Source of the DNA: Verrucomicrobiia bacterium
GTDB taxonomy: Bacteria > Verrucomicrobiota > Verrucomicrobiia > Verrucomicrobiales > Akkermansiaceae
Assembly: GCA_030431475.1 (NCBI GenBank)
Contig: JAUIJD010000031.1
Span: 1 to 53,676, forward strand
Length of the DNA: 53,676 nucleotides
Direction of reading: 5' to 3'
The translations under genes and the position numbers were made by a program. Position 1 is the first letter of the stretch. Each line of letters opens with the position of its first letter. The notes below the pieces were generated by a model that was not told the DNA's origin, searched no databases, and was given only the letters and a program-made list of their open reading frames with translations. Below, piece by piece: positions 9,250 through 16,158 of this stretch.

Positions 9250-9750
9250 ATGAGCAGCTTCGGGTTTCGGCCTCACTTTTCCCAGGAGCTCACCCTGGCA
9301 CCGGATGCCGCCAGGGAGAAGTTGGTTCGTGCCGTCCAGGCGGACGAAGAGGACTTCGAGGTCAAGAGCTTCCCGGGATTCGTCTGCCTGAGGATTCCTC
9401 CAGCCGAGCGGCACTTCTGGTCGCCGAGGCTCAATGTCTCGCTCGAAGGCCGCGACGAGGGGGGGACGCGGGTCGAGGGCATCTACGGTCCCAACGCCAA
9501 CGTCTGGTCGTTGTTTCTCTACGGCTACCTCATCATCGGCAGCATCGCTCTCTTCGGGGGCTGCATCGGCTTCGCGCAGCGTGCTCTGGACAAGTCCTGC
9601 TGGGGACTCTGGATCATGTGGGTCGCCCTTGGTCTGTGCGCCGCCCTGTGGATTCTGGCCCAGTTCGGGCAGAAGATCGGCGCCCATCAGACCTACCGCC
9701 TCCACCAGCTCTACGAGTCCGCCATGGGCCGCACCGAGGACTTGCACTGA
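9250..9750 (+). CDS. Two-TM membrane protein of unknown function
   Basis: 166-residue protein. The N-terminal ~90 residues form a soluble domain ('FRPHFSQELTLAPDAAREKL', then beta-rich text ending 'GIYGPNANVWSLF'). Two hydrophobic segments follow at about 92-110 and 120-140, and a short cytoplasmic tail 'HQTYRLHQLYES'. I do not recognise the family; the layout resembles small SRPBCC-like or GTP-related membrane proteins but no diagnostic motif is present. It precedes a short gene and a TatD-like gene on the same strand, with 40 bases to the next start. Confidence 0.65.
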   Translation: MSSFGFRPHFSQELTLAPDAAREKLVRAVQADEEDFEVKSFPGFVCLRIPPAERHFWSPRLNVSLEGRDEGGTRVEGIYGPNANVWSLFLYGYLIIGSIALFGGCIGFAQRALDKSCWGLWIMWVALGLCAALWILAQFGQKIGAHQTYRLHQLYESAMGRTEDLH

Positions 9751-9791
9751 TCGCCCTTTCGTCACGGCCGATCCGGGGCTAGCGTCGGCCC

Positions 9792-10055
9792 ATGCCGACC
9801 AAGCAGGACATCCTCGACCTCCATTTCATGGACGCCCGCTGCAAGCTGATCGACGTCGCCGCCTTCCTCGACCGCGTCGAGCGACACCCGGGCGAGCCCG
9901 ACTTCCGCTTCGATGCGCTGCGCAAGGCGATCCCGCTCCTGCTCGAGGACCGGCCCGACCGTGCCCGCGCCATCCTCGAGGCCCTCTCGGACCCTTCCAC
10001 CGAGCCCGCGGAAAAGGCCACGCTGCAGGGAGCCTTCGGTGCCCCGACCGGATGA
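9792..10055 (+). CDS. Small helical protein of unknown function
   Basis: 87-residue, predicted soluble and largely helical protein ('DARCKLIDVAAFLDRVERH', 'RKAIPLLLEDRPDRARAILEAL'). No catalytic motif is visible. It sits 60 bases upstream of a TatD-like hydrolase on the same strand, and codon use matches neighbours. The GC-rich frame with charged, evenly distributed residues supports a real gene; function is unknown. Confidence 0.6.
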   Translation: MPTKQDILDLHFMDARCKLIDVAAFLDRVERHPGEPDFRFDALRKAIPLLLEDRPDRARAILEALSDPSTEPAEKATLQGAFGAPTG

Positions 10056-10115
10056 GTCCGGCCGGCTCCGCCTTGTTCGACCCCCAGGACTGCGCTTTTC
10101 ACGTCTCCCGACTTC

Positions 10116-10919
10116 ATGAACTACATCGAGCCCCACGCCCACATGGTCAGCCGCACCACGGCGGACTACGAAGCCATGGCCCTGGCCGGCTGCCGGGCGA
10201 TCTGCGAACCGGCTTTCTGGGCCGGCTTCGACCGCTCGTCGCCCGAGGGTTTCCGCGACTACTACCGCCAGCTCACCGACTACGAACCGAAGCGGGCCGC
10301 GAAGTTCGGCATCCCGCACTTCTGCTGGCTGTGCATCAACCCGAAGGAGGCCGAGGACGCCGGATTCGCGCGCGAGGTCATGGCACTCATCCCCGAGTTC
10401 CTCGATTCTCCGACCGTTCTCGGCATCGGCGAGATCGGCCTCAACAAGAACACCCGCAGCGAGCTCGCGATCTTCGAGGAGCACGTGCAACTCGCGCTCG
10501 ACCGGGACCTCGCCATCCTCATCCACACCCCGCACCTCGAGGACAAGCTCAAGGGGACCCGCCTCATGCTGGACGCGCTGGCGAACTTCTCCTCCCTCGA
10601 CCGGGAGCGGGTGATCATCGACCACGTCGAGGAACATACGGTGGATCTCGTACTCGACAACGGCTACTGGGCCGGCATGACGCTCTACCCGGAAAGCAAG
10701 TGCACCCCGAACCGTGCGATCGACATCCTCGAAACCCACGAGGGCGCCCGTCTCTGGCTGAACTCCGCCTGCGACTGGGGCGTGTCCGACCCGCTGGCGG
10801 TGGTGAAGTGCGGCCTCGAGATGCGCAAGCGCCAGTACGCCCCCGAGGCCATCGAGCGCGTGCTGTTCGAGAACCCGAAACGCTTCCTCGGGCAATGCCC
10901 GAACTTCACGCTCGCGTGA
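10116..10919 (+). CDS. TatD-like metal-dependent hydrolase, EboB-like
   Basis: 267-residue TIM-barrel amidohydrolase. Metal-site candidates are 'EPHAHM' at the N-terminus (His7, His9), 'GEIGLN', 'ILIHTPH', 'IIDHVEE' and 'NSACDWG'. The last three fit the His/His/Asp ligands of TatD and related hydrolases. It differs from ordinary TatD nucleases (one of which is encoded at 41518-42324). The text, such as 'MVSRTTADYEAMALAGCRAI' and 'PAFWAGF', recalls the EboB protein of ebo clusters, which are implicated in export or maturation of metabolites. No other ebo gene is adjacent; an EboF-like protein lies near 48 kb. Substrate unknown. Confidence 0.8.
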   Translation: MNYIEPHAHMVSRTTADYEAMALAGCRAICEPAFWAGFDRSSPEGFRDYYRQLTDYEPKRAAKFGIPHFCWLCINPKEAEDAGFAREVMALIPEFLDSPTVLGIGEIGLNKNTRSELAIFEEHVQLALDRDLAILIHTPHLEDKLKGTRLMLDALANFSSLDRERVIIDHVEEHTVDLVLDNGYWAGMTLYPESKCTPNRAIDILETHEGARLWLNSACDWGVSDPLAVVKCGLEMRKRQYAPEAIERVLFENPKRFLGQCPNFTLA

Positions 10920-10925
10920 GCCGGT

Positions 10926-11258
10926 TCAGGCGCCGGTGAGGTCCTTCACCTCCCCGCTCACGCAGTTCGTCTTCACCGACTGGATTCCGTTCTCCATCGC
11001 CGCCTCACTGTCGTAGCGCTCGGAGGTGCCGATGATCTGCCCGTTCGCCGCCTTCAGGCTGAAGAACGGCTTGCCGCCGGTCGACACCTTGCGCTCGAAG
11101 CGGGCGTCGTCGGTGCCGTTCTTGCGAACCGACTCGATGCCGTTCTCGGCACCGCCCCGGTCGGCATAGGTCTGGCTCGTCAGGATCACCTGATGATTAC
11201 CCGCCTTGAGATTGAAGGAATACTTCTTCCCCTTCTTGAGTTCGTAGTAACCGGCCAT
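10926..11258 (-). CDS. YegP-like protein with two DUF1508 repeats
   Basis: 110-residue UPF0339 protein built of two ~50-residue DUF1508 repeats. Each has the core 'F-x-LKAxNxQ-I-TS-x-Y' followed by 'ENGIxSVK/RxN' ('FNLKAGNHQVILTS...' and 'FSLKAANGQIIGTS...'). The family is widespread, small and functionally undefined. Its stop is 7 bases from that of the EboB-like gene (convergent) and its start faces the flavoprotein. Confidence 0.9.
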   Translation of the reverse strand: MAGYYELKKGKKYSFNLKAGNHQVILTSQTYADRGGAENGIESVRKNGTDDARFERKVSTGGKPFFSLKAANGQIIGTSERYDSEAAMENGIQSVKTNCVSGEVKDLTGA

Positions 11259-11349
11259 GGAGCACCTCTAGCGGATGATGGCCCCGGAGGTCGAGACCGC
11301 ATTGGCTGCGCCATCGACACCCCTCGCGGTGGCCACCATTCTCCCACCC

Positions 11350-12540
11350 GTGGCGACCATCCCCCACATCGCGATCATCGGCGGCGGGCCGGCCGGACTC
11401 CGCGCCGCCGAAGTCTGCGCCGGCCGCGGCGCGCGCGTCTCGGTCTTCGACCGGAAGCGCTCCGTGGGCCGCAAGCTTCTCGTCGCCGGCTATGGAGGGC
11501 TGAACCTGACCCACGGCGAGGCCCTCGACCACTTCCTCACCCGCTACCGCGGCCCTGACCTGCCCGCCGGCTTCCCCGAAGCGATCCGCCGTTTTCCACC
11601 CCAGGCCCTCCGCCGCTGGGCCGCCGACCTCGGGATCGAAACCTTCGAGCAGCGCACCGGCCGGGTCTATCCGAAGGAAATGAAAGCCGCTCCGCTGCTG
11701 CGGAGGTGGATCGAAAGACTCCGCGGACAGGGCGTGACGTTCCATGTCGACCACGCCCTCACGAGTCTCTCGGCCGGGCCGCGTGCCGGGTTCAACGGTG
11801 GCGAACCCCGCGCCTTCGACACCCTCATCCTGGCCCTCGGAGGCGCCTCGTGGTCCCGGACCGGGTCCGACGGGCGCTGGACCTCGCTACTGGAGGAGCA
11901 AGGCATCCGGATCACCCCGTGGATGCCCGCCAACTGCGGCTGGGAGATCGCGTGGCCCTCCCACCTCATCCCCGCGATCGAGGGGCAACCGCTCAAGAAC
12001 CTCTCGGCACGCGCCGGCGACATGGAAGTCCGGGGAGAGGTGATGCTCACGCGCTACGGGGTCGAGGCGGGTGCGATCTACCAACTCGGCCCCGCCCTCC
12101 GGCAGATGGAACGGCCGGTGATCGAACTCGACCTGAAACCCGAGGTATCGCTCGAGAGACTCTTTCGAAAGATGGAGAGCGCACGCCGGAACGTCGCCGT
12201 CGCCGCGCGGGAACGCCTGCGTCTCACGGAAGCGGCCACCCTTCTGCTCGAGCACTTCCACGGTCCCTTCGACACCTCCGAGGCGTTCTGCCGCGCCGTC
12301 AAGGCGCTCACCCTGCCGGTCGAACGGCCGCGTCCGATCGATGAAGCCATTTCGTCCGCGGGAGGCATCGCCTGGCCGGAGCTTGACGACGGACTCATGC
12401 TCCATCGACTCCCCGGCATCCATGCCTGCGGCGAAATGATCGACTGGGAGGCCCCGACCGGCGGCTACCTGATCCAGGGCTGCTTCGCCACCGCCACCCA
12501 TGCGGCGGAGTCGGCTCTCCGGCGCCTCGGACGGGCGTGA
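11350..12540 (+). CDS. HI0933/TIGR03862-type FAD flavoprotein
   Basis: Predicted FAD-dependent oxidoreductase, about 396 residues from the chosen GTG at 11350. The Rossmann motif 'IAIIGGGPAGLRAAEVCAGRG' is at the N-terminus. The family hallmark 'GRKLLVAGYGGLNLTHGE' follows, as do 'GRVYPKEMKAAPLLRRWI', 'LILALGGASWSRTGSDG' and a C-terminal second flavin segment 'GEMIDWEAPTGGYLIQGC'. The ATG at 11275 would add 25 low-complexity residues and leave only 16 bases to the divergent YegP gene, so GTG is preferred. Members are related to BaiN-like reductases; substrate unknown. Convergent with the next gene. Confidence 0.87.
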   Translation: MATIPHIAIIGGGPAGLRAAEVCAGRGARVSVFDRKRSVGRKLLVAGYGGLNLTHGEALDHFLTRYRGPDLPAGFPEAIRRFPPQALRRWAADLGIETFEQRTGRVYPKEMKAAPLLRRWIERLRGQGVTFHVDHALTSLSAGPRAGFNGGEPRAFDTLILALGGASWSRTGSDGRWTSLLEEQGIRITPWMPANCGWEIAWPSHLIPAIEGQPLKNLSARAGDMEVRGEVMLTRYGVEAGAIYQLGPALRQMERPVIELDLKPEVSLERLFRKMESARRNVAVAARERLRLTEAATLLLEHFHGPFDTSEAFCRAVKALTLPVERPRPIDEAISSAGGIAWPELDDGLMLHRLPGIHACGEMIDWEAPTGGYLIQGCFATATHAAESALRRLGRA

Positions 12541-12548
12541 AACCGTCC

Positions 12549-13172
12549 TCAGGGTGTGACCACCTCGGCCCGGACGATCCGCATCCGGTCACCCTCGAGA
12601 TCAAGCACCCCCGCCACCGTAACCGGATCCCCCCGGCGCAGACCGATCAGGAGGTCCCGCTGACTCTCCTCGAACTCAGCGCGCACGCTGAGGGAACTCG
12701 TCCGTGTCACGTTCCCCTCGTTGAAGCTGTAGGGGACGCGGAGCATCGCCCCGATTCGCCCGTCTCCCTCGTCGCCCCAGACCTCCTCAAGCTCCATGTC
12801 CCAACGCACCGCCGCGCCGTGGGCGCGACGCGCGAAGGTCTCGCGTGCCAGCTCCGTGGACTTCGGGTCCTCCATCATCAGGATGAAATGCCGCGCCGAA
12901 ACTGCATCGCCGTCCTGCAGCGGCTCCAGCGAATCCAGATCCGACGAAGTCAGCTCCATCATCTGAATCCCCTGCTCCGCCGCACTCCGGGCCCGCTCGA
13001 ACTCCGACTGAGCCCTCGTTTCATGGGCAAAGGCCATTTCCTTCACCTCCGCGCTCCTCGCCGTCAGCATCCAATAGATCCCGAGCACCACGATCAGGAA
13101 CAACACCACGATTCCTCCGAAGATCAGCGCCACGATCCGGCACCCGGAATTGCCCTTCTTTTCCATGGCCAT
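12549..13172 (-). CDS. Single-pass membrane protein of unknown function
   Basis: About 208 residues from the ATG at 13172 ('MAMEKKGNSGCRI'). One N-terminal membrane anchor is visible ('IVALIFGGIVVLFLIVVLGI'), then a soluble domain with a helical stretch ('ARSAAEQGIQMMEL') and a C-terminal beta-rich part ending 'VAGVLDLEGDRMRIVRAEVV'. That last segment resembles the OB-like folds seen in membrane-anchored proteins. Longer in-frame starts add a tail rich in charged residues before the anchor and are less likely. No family assignment. Confidence 0.65.
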   Translation of the reverse strand: MAMEKKGNSGCRIVALIFGGIVVLFLIVVLGIYWMLTARSAEVKEMAFAHETRAQSEFERARSAAEQGIQMMELTSSDLDSLEPLQDGDAVSARHFILMMEDPKSTELARETFARRAHGAAVRWDMELEEVWGDEGDGRIGAMLRVPYSFNEGNVTRTSSLSVRAEFEESQRDLLIGLRRGDPVTVAGVLDLEGDRMRIVRAEVVTP

Positions 13173-13264
13173 CAGCCAATCACCCCGCCCGGGAGCCCGC
13201 CACTCCAAAACGGACGCGCATTTCTCATTCGTCATTCGCCGCCCTTCCATGGACATTCCCCGGC

Positions 13265-14413
13265 GTGCCCCGCGTTTCGATCAAGACCGTCTCCTTCCAC
13301 CCGTCGATCTGGCCGAAAATGATCGGCGACGCCTCGCCGGACGCCCGTCCGGGCGATCTGGTCGAAGTGCTCGACCGAAACGGCGACACGTTCGGCTGGG
13401 GCCTCTTCAACCCCCGCTCGAACATGCCTCTCCGCATCGTGCGACACGGCGCCGAGCCGGTCGACGAGGGGTTCTTTCTCCAGGCGATCCGGGATGCCGC
13501 GGCCCTGCGGCGCGACCTGCTCGACGATGGCCTCGAGGCGTTCCGCTGCGTCCACGCCGACGCCGACCGCCTCCCGGGACTGGTCGCCGACCGCTTCGGG
13601 GACATCCTCTCGGTGGAAGTGACCGCCCTCGGGGCCTGGACCCGCCTCGCTGAGTGGATCCCCGCCCTCCACGAGGCCTTCGGAACCGCGCGCACCCACC
13701 TGCGGGTCGATCCGAAGCTGGCCCGCATCGAGGGTATTCCGCAGAAGTCCCACCCGCTCGCGGACGCCGATCTCCGGAGAGTGAAGATCCGCGAGCACGG
13801 CGCCATCTTCGAGATCGACTTCGCCGAAGGACACAAGACCGGCTTTTTCTGCGATCAGCGGGACAACCGGCAACGGTTCGCCGCTCTCGCAGCCGGCCGG
13901 AGCGTGCTCGACCTCTGCAGCTACACCGGTGCCTTCTCCGTGCAGGCGGCGCTCGCGGGAGCCACCGAGGTCACCGGTGTCGACCTGGACGAAAAGGCGA
14001 TCGCCATGGCGAAGCGCAACGCCAACCTGAACCAGACAAGGGTCCGCTTCACCCACGCCGATGCGTTCACCTGGGCCCGCACCATGGTGGACAACGGCCG
14101 CCAGTGGGACCTGGTGCTCGTCGATCCCCCGAAGTTCGTGACCAGCCGCGACGACGAGCGGGGCCGCGGCAAATACAACGACCTCAACCGCCTGGCCGCA
14201 CAGCTCGTCAAACCCGGTGGCTACCTGGTCAGTTGCTCCTGTTCCGGGCAGGTCAACGAGTTCGAGTTCGAGAAGCTCGTGACCACCGCCGTGCACAAGG
14301 AGCAGAAGCGCCTGCAGATCTTCAACCGGACCGGCGCCGGAGCCGACCATCCCACACTCTCCAACTACCCCGAATCCCGCTACCTCAAGGTGATCTGGGG
14401 CCGGGTGATCTGA
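13265..14413 (+). CDS. rlmI: Class I SAM-dependent rRNA methyltransferase, RlmI-like
   Basis: 382-residue protein, GTG start. An N-terminal PUA-like domain (about 1-75: 'WPKMIGDASPDARPGDLVEV', 'NPRSNMPLRIV') precedes an EEHEE and Rossmann methyltransferase core. SAM-binding 'LDLCSYTGAFSVQAALAGA' is at about 220, 'GVDLDEKAIAMAKRNA' follows, and the catalytic-type 'LVLVDPPKF' is at about 285. This is the RlmI/RlmK COG1092 layout, which methylates cytosine-5 in 23S rRNA. Length fits. Paralogues in this family can have other rRNA targets, so the exact base is inferred. A palindromic repeat begins 12 bases after the stop. Confidence 0.88.
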   Translation: MPRVSIKTVSFHPSIWPKMIGDASPDARPGDLVEVLDRNGDTFGWGLFNPRSNMPLRIVRHGAEPVDEGFFLQAIRDAAALRRDLLDDGLEAFRCVHADADRLPGLVADRFGDILSVEVTALGAWTRLAEWIPALHEAFGTARTHLRVDPKLARIEGIPQKSHPLADADLRRVKIREHGAIFEIDFAEGHKTGFFCDQRDNRQRFAALAAGRSVLDLCSYTGAFSVQAALAGATEVTGVDLDEKAIAMAKRNANLNQTRVRFTHADAFTWARTMVDNGRQWDLVLVDPPKFVTSRDDERGRGKYNDLNRLAAQLVKPGGYLVSCSCSGQVNEFEFEKLVTTAVHKEQKRLQIFNRTGAGADHPTLSNYPESRYLKVIWGRVI

Positions 14414-14425
14414 GGAGATCCCGGA

Positions 14426-14460
14426 GGAATGGCTTTCAGGGAACCATGAGCCGGGTGGGG
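14426..14460. repeat. Partial copy of the GGAGTGG palindromic repeat
   Basis: A 35-base fragment 'GGAATGGC...CCATGAGCCGGGTGGGG' matches the left half of the full copy at 14488-14603. It begins 12 bases after the rlmI stop, the same offset as the copies at 30407 and 47795. Confidence 0.7.
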
Positions 14461-14487
14461 ACCGGGATGCGCCAGCGGTTGCGCGGG

Positions 14488-14603
14488 GGAGTGGCTCCTT
14501 TCGAGGAGCCATGAGCCGGGTGGGAGGCTTTCCAGCCTCCCGAAGCCGCCCCGAAGGCTTCTCCCGGCGACCCGGCTCATGGCGCTTTCCAAAGCACCAC
14601 TCC
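14488..14603. repeat. Palindromic intergenic repeat (copy A)
   Basis: 116-base element with inverted ends GGAGTGGC / GCACCACTCC. Inside are ATGAGCCGGGT ... ACCCGGCTCAT, the hairpins GGCTCC-TTTCGA-GGAGCC and GGGAGGC-TTTCCA-GCCTCCC, and a variable centre. Copies B (30407-30514) and C (47795-47912) share ends, internal motifs and size. It looks like a MITE/REPIN-type structured repeat that could fold in RNA as a long hairpin at gene 3' ends. Confidence 0.85.
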
Positions 14604-14629
14604 ACCCGCCATGCGCCACCTCGGGTACG

Positions 14630-14666
14630 CAAAAAGGCCCCTCGTCGGTTCCCCGACGAGGGGCCT
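14630..14666 (-). terminator. Strong intrinsic terminator of the 1.06-kb RNA
   Basis: Read on the minus strand: a perfect 14-base-pair stem (arms 14653-14666 and 14635-14648) with a GGAA loop, followed by TTTT (14634-14631). The last arm ends GAGGGGCCT and runs straight into the T tract. It closes the non-coding transcript that starts near 15696. Confidence 0.92.
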
Positions 14667-15696
14667 CATGCCGGATCTTTCGATCCATCCTTCCCTACCG
14701 ACCCCACTCGGAGCCTGAAAGAGGAAGGAGGGGTGTGGGAGCTCGCCACGCTCTCTTTCCCCGGTTGACTGACATTGGGCGCCCGATGCCACCCGTCGAG
14801 TGTCATCGGCTGCCAGTTCCCCGACGCCGCGCTCGCTTGCGAAGGACGATTCGCCTGCTTTCCGGCTCCGCGGCGGAGCCGGCCGACGGTGTCACCACCA
14901 TCGGCTTCTCGGGTGAGACTTCTTGGCCCGACTTCCGCGCGCCTGCCGGCGCTCCGGTTTCCGGACCCCTGGATATGACCGACCCCGCTGAGTACGGTGT
15001 CTGTCCTCCGTTTGGCTTTTCCGAGGTCGGCATCCCGCCTGCGCGGGATCGTTTGCCTCGAAATACGGGTCTTGTCTCTTACCCCTCACGTTGCGTTCTT
15101 CATCTCAGGCGGACGACTCCGTTCCCGGAACCTCCCGCACCTTCGGACCTTATCGACCCTGCCCGGGGTCATCGCCTCGCCAGGCGCCTTCCGTCGAGCG
15201 GTCTCAATCCGCGATGGGCGGCTCCCTTTTCATCCCTCCCGGTTGCGACACCGGGCGGACTGTGCGGCCTTCTTCGCTTATCGTCCATTGGCCGCGGGAT
15301 CCTCTCCCACCACACTGGCTCACAGTAGCAACGATCGGTCTTGGACCGACTGTGTCCGCCTCCTTTCCTCCTCAACCCGGAGGTCCGGTGCGTAACTCGG
15401 CTTCGCGACGGTTGTGCGGAACCTGCTGGTCCGGCCGGACCGGCTCCGCGTCGCTCGCCGCCTCACTTCCCGGTCGCTTGCACGCGGAGCGGTGCGACCC
15501 GCCCCGGGGAAATGGGTGACATTGGCCTCGGACCATCCGCAGTTCGAAAACCCGGCGGTATCCAAGGGGCCGGGAACGCCAGTTCATCCCGACCATTTTC
15601 CGGACTTTCGCCCGGACTTATCCTGAACACGCTTTCAACCTCGAAAGGCCTTCCACGCATCCCCATCTGTCAAAGATCAATGTTCCGTAGGGAACA
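14631..15696 (-). ncRNA. Candidate large structured non-coding RNA (~1.06 kb)
   Basis: No convincing protein-coding frame exists here, yet the strand has a promoter at one end and a strong terminator at the other. The transcript is packed with self-complementary helices. Examples: CCGGGC-GAAA-GUCCGG at about 15601-15620; an 8-bp stem GGUCGGGA/UCCCGGCC; a 7-bp GGCGGAC/GUCCGCC helix (15360 to about 15255) enclosing at least three further hairpins, including UCGGUC-CAA-GACCGA and GCGGCC/GGCCGC; AUCCCGC-GCAG-GCGGGAU nested in CGAGG/CCUCG near 15030-15060; GGCUCCG-CCG-CGGAGCC at 14880-14864; GGAUC-GAAA-GAUCC just before the terminator. GNRA loops and multibranch domains are typical of large ornate RNAs. 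I find none of the universal motifs of 16S, 23S, 5S, RNase P, tmRNA or group II intron domain V. Identity unknown. Confidence 0.72.
15668..15696 (-). promoter_or_regulatory. rrn-like boxB hairpin and boxA antitermination leader
   Basis: Read on the minus strand, the predicted transcript begins with hairpin TGTTCC-CTAC-GGAACA (15696-15681). TTGATCTTTGACAG follows (15680-15667). The latter closely matches the boxA element of rRNA leaders (E. coli TGCTCTTTAACA), and hairpin-then-boxA is the rrn order. BoxA is bound by NusB-S10, and this window encodes a NusB at 31067-31951. Confidence 0.7.
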
Positions 15697-15702
15697 CTGC
15701 GA

Positions 15703-15731
15703 AGTAAACATGAAGGCGTCGGGAGCGTCAA
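15703..15731 (-). promoter_or_regulatory. Sigma70-type promoter of the large RNA
   Basis: On the minus strand, -35 TTGACG (15731-15726), a 17-base spacer, and -10 TTTACT (15708-15703). Predicted start is near 15696, right at the leader hairpin. It is the best consensus promoter I see in the window. Confidence 0.82.
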
Positions 15732-15763
15732 CATGAAAATTGCATAAAAAGTTGATTCTCAGC

Positions 15764-15790
15764 AAGTTGTGAATAACCTGTGAACAACTT
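15764..15790. promoter_or_regulatory. AAGTTGT/ACAACTT dyad with DnaA-box-like sites
   Basis: Perfect 7-base inverted arms AAGTTGT (15764-15770) and ACAACTT (15784-15790). Inside are TGTGAATAA (15768-15776; its complement TTATTCACA fits the DnaA-box consensus TTWTNCACA) and TGTGAACAA (15779-15787). The site sits about 35-60 bases upstream of the -35 hexamer, a suitable place for a regulator. Confidence 0.4.
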
Positions 15791-15934
15791 CAGGCTGTCT
15801 CCTGAAAATGAGTTGCTTGCGTGAAAGCGGAGTTTTTCACATCGGCTCCGAAGCGGCGATTCGGCCCGAAATTCTCCCCAGAAGTTGGTGCTCGCGCTGG
15901 CCGGAAGAGCGGTCCGCCCCTTCTGCCTCAAAGA

Positions 15935-16134
15935 AGCGCCGATCATGAAATCGGCACGCCTCGCCGACGGGGTCCGTTCTCCATCGTGAGAAGGCCTGTC
16001 CGCCCACCTCCCCTTATCTAACAAAATCACTCCCGGGAGGTCCCGACATCGGCGGATGACAGCGTCGGCGAGCTGTCTATCCCGGGTTGGCCCCCAGCTT
16101 GGAGGCGAGGCGTGCCGATTTCACAATCGGCGCT
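15935..16134. repeat. 31-base inverted repeat pair upstream of the large RNA
   Basis: Arm 15935-15965 and arm 16104-16134 are near-identical inverted copies (about 29 of 31 bases) of AGCGCCGAT..TGAAATCGGCA..GCCTCGCC. Each arm also contains its own small palindrome GCCGATxxxGAAATCGGC. They enclose about 138 bases with no gene. This may be a REP pair or the ends of a decayed small element. Confidence 0.65.
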
Positions 16135-16158
16135 CCACCCATCCACCATCATCCACCA

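Noticed and set aside
14631-15696. 16S/23S rRNA, RNase P RNA, tmRNA or group II intron
   Set aside because: The leader is rrn-like, but universal rRNA strings, the RNase P P4 core, a tmRNA tag/resume region with CCA end and a domain V hairpin were all looked for and not found.
14579-15736. Several open frames of 65-250 codons on both strands
   Set aside because: None has recognisable motifs or good coding composition; the region is better explained by a structured RNA with promoter and terminator on the minus strand.
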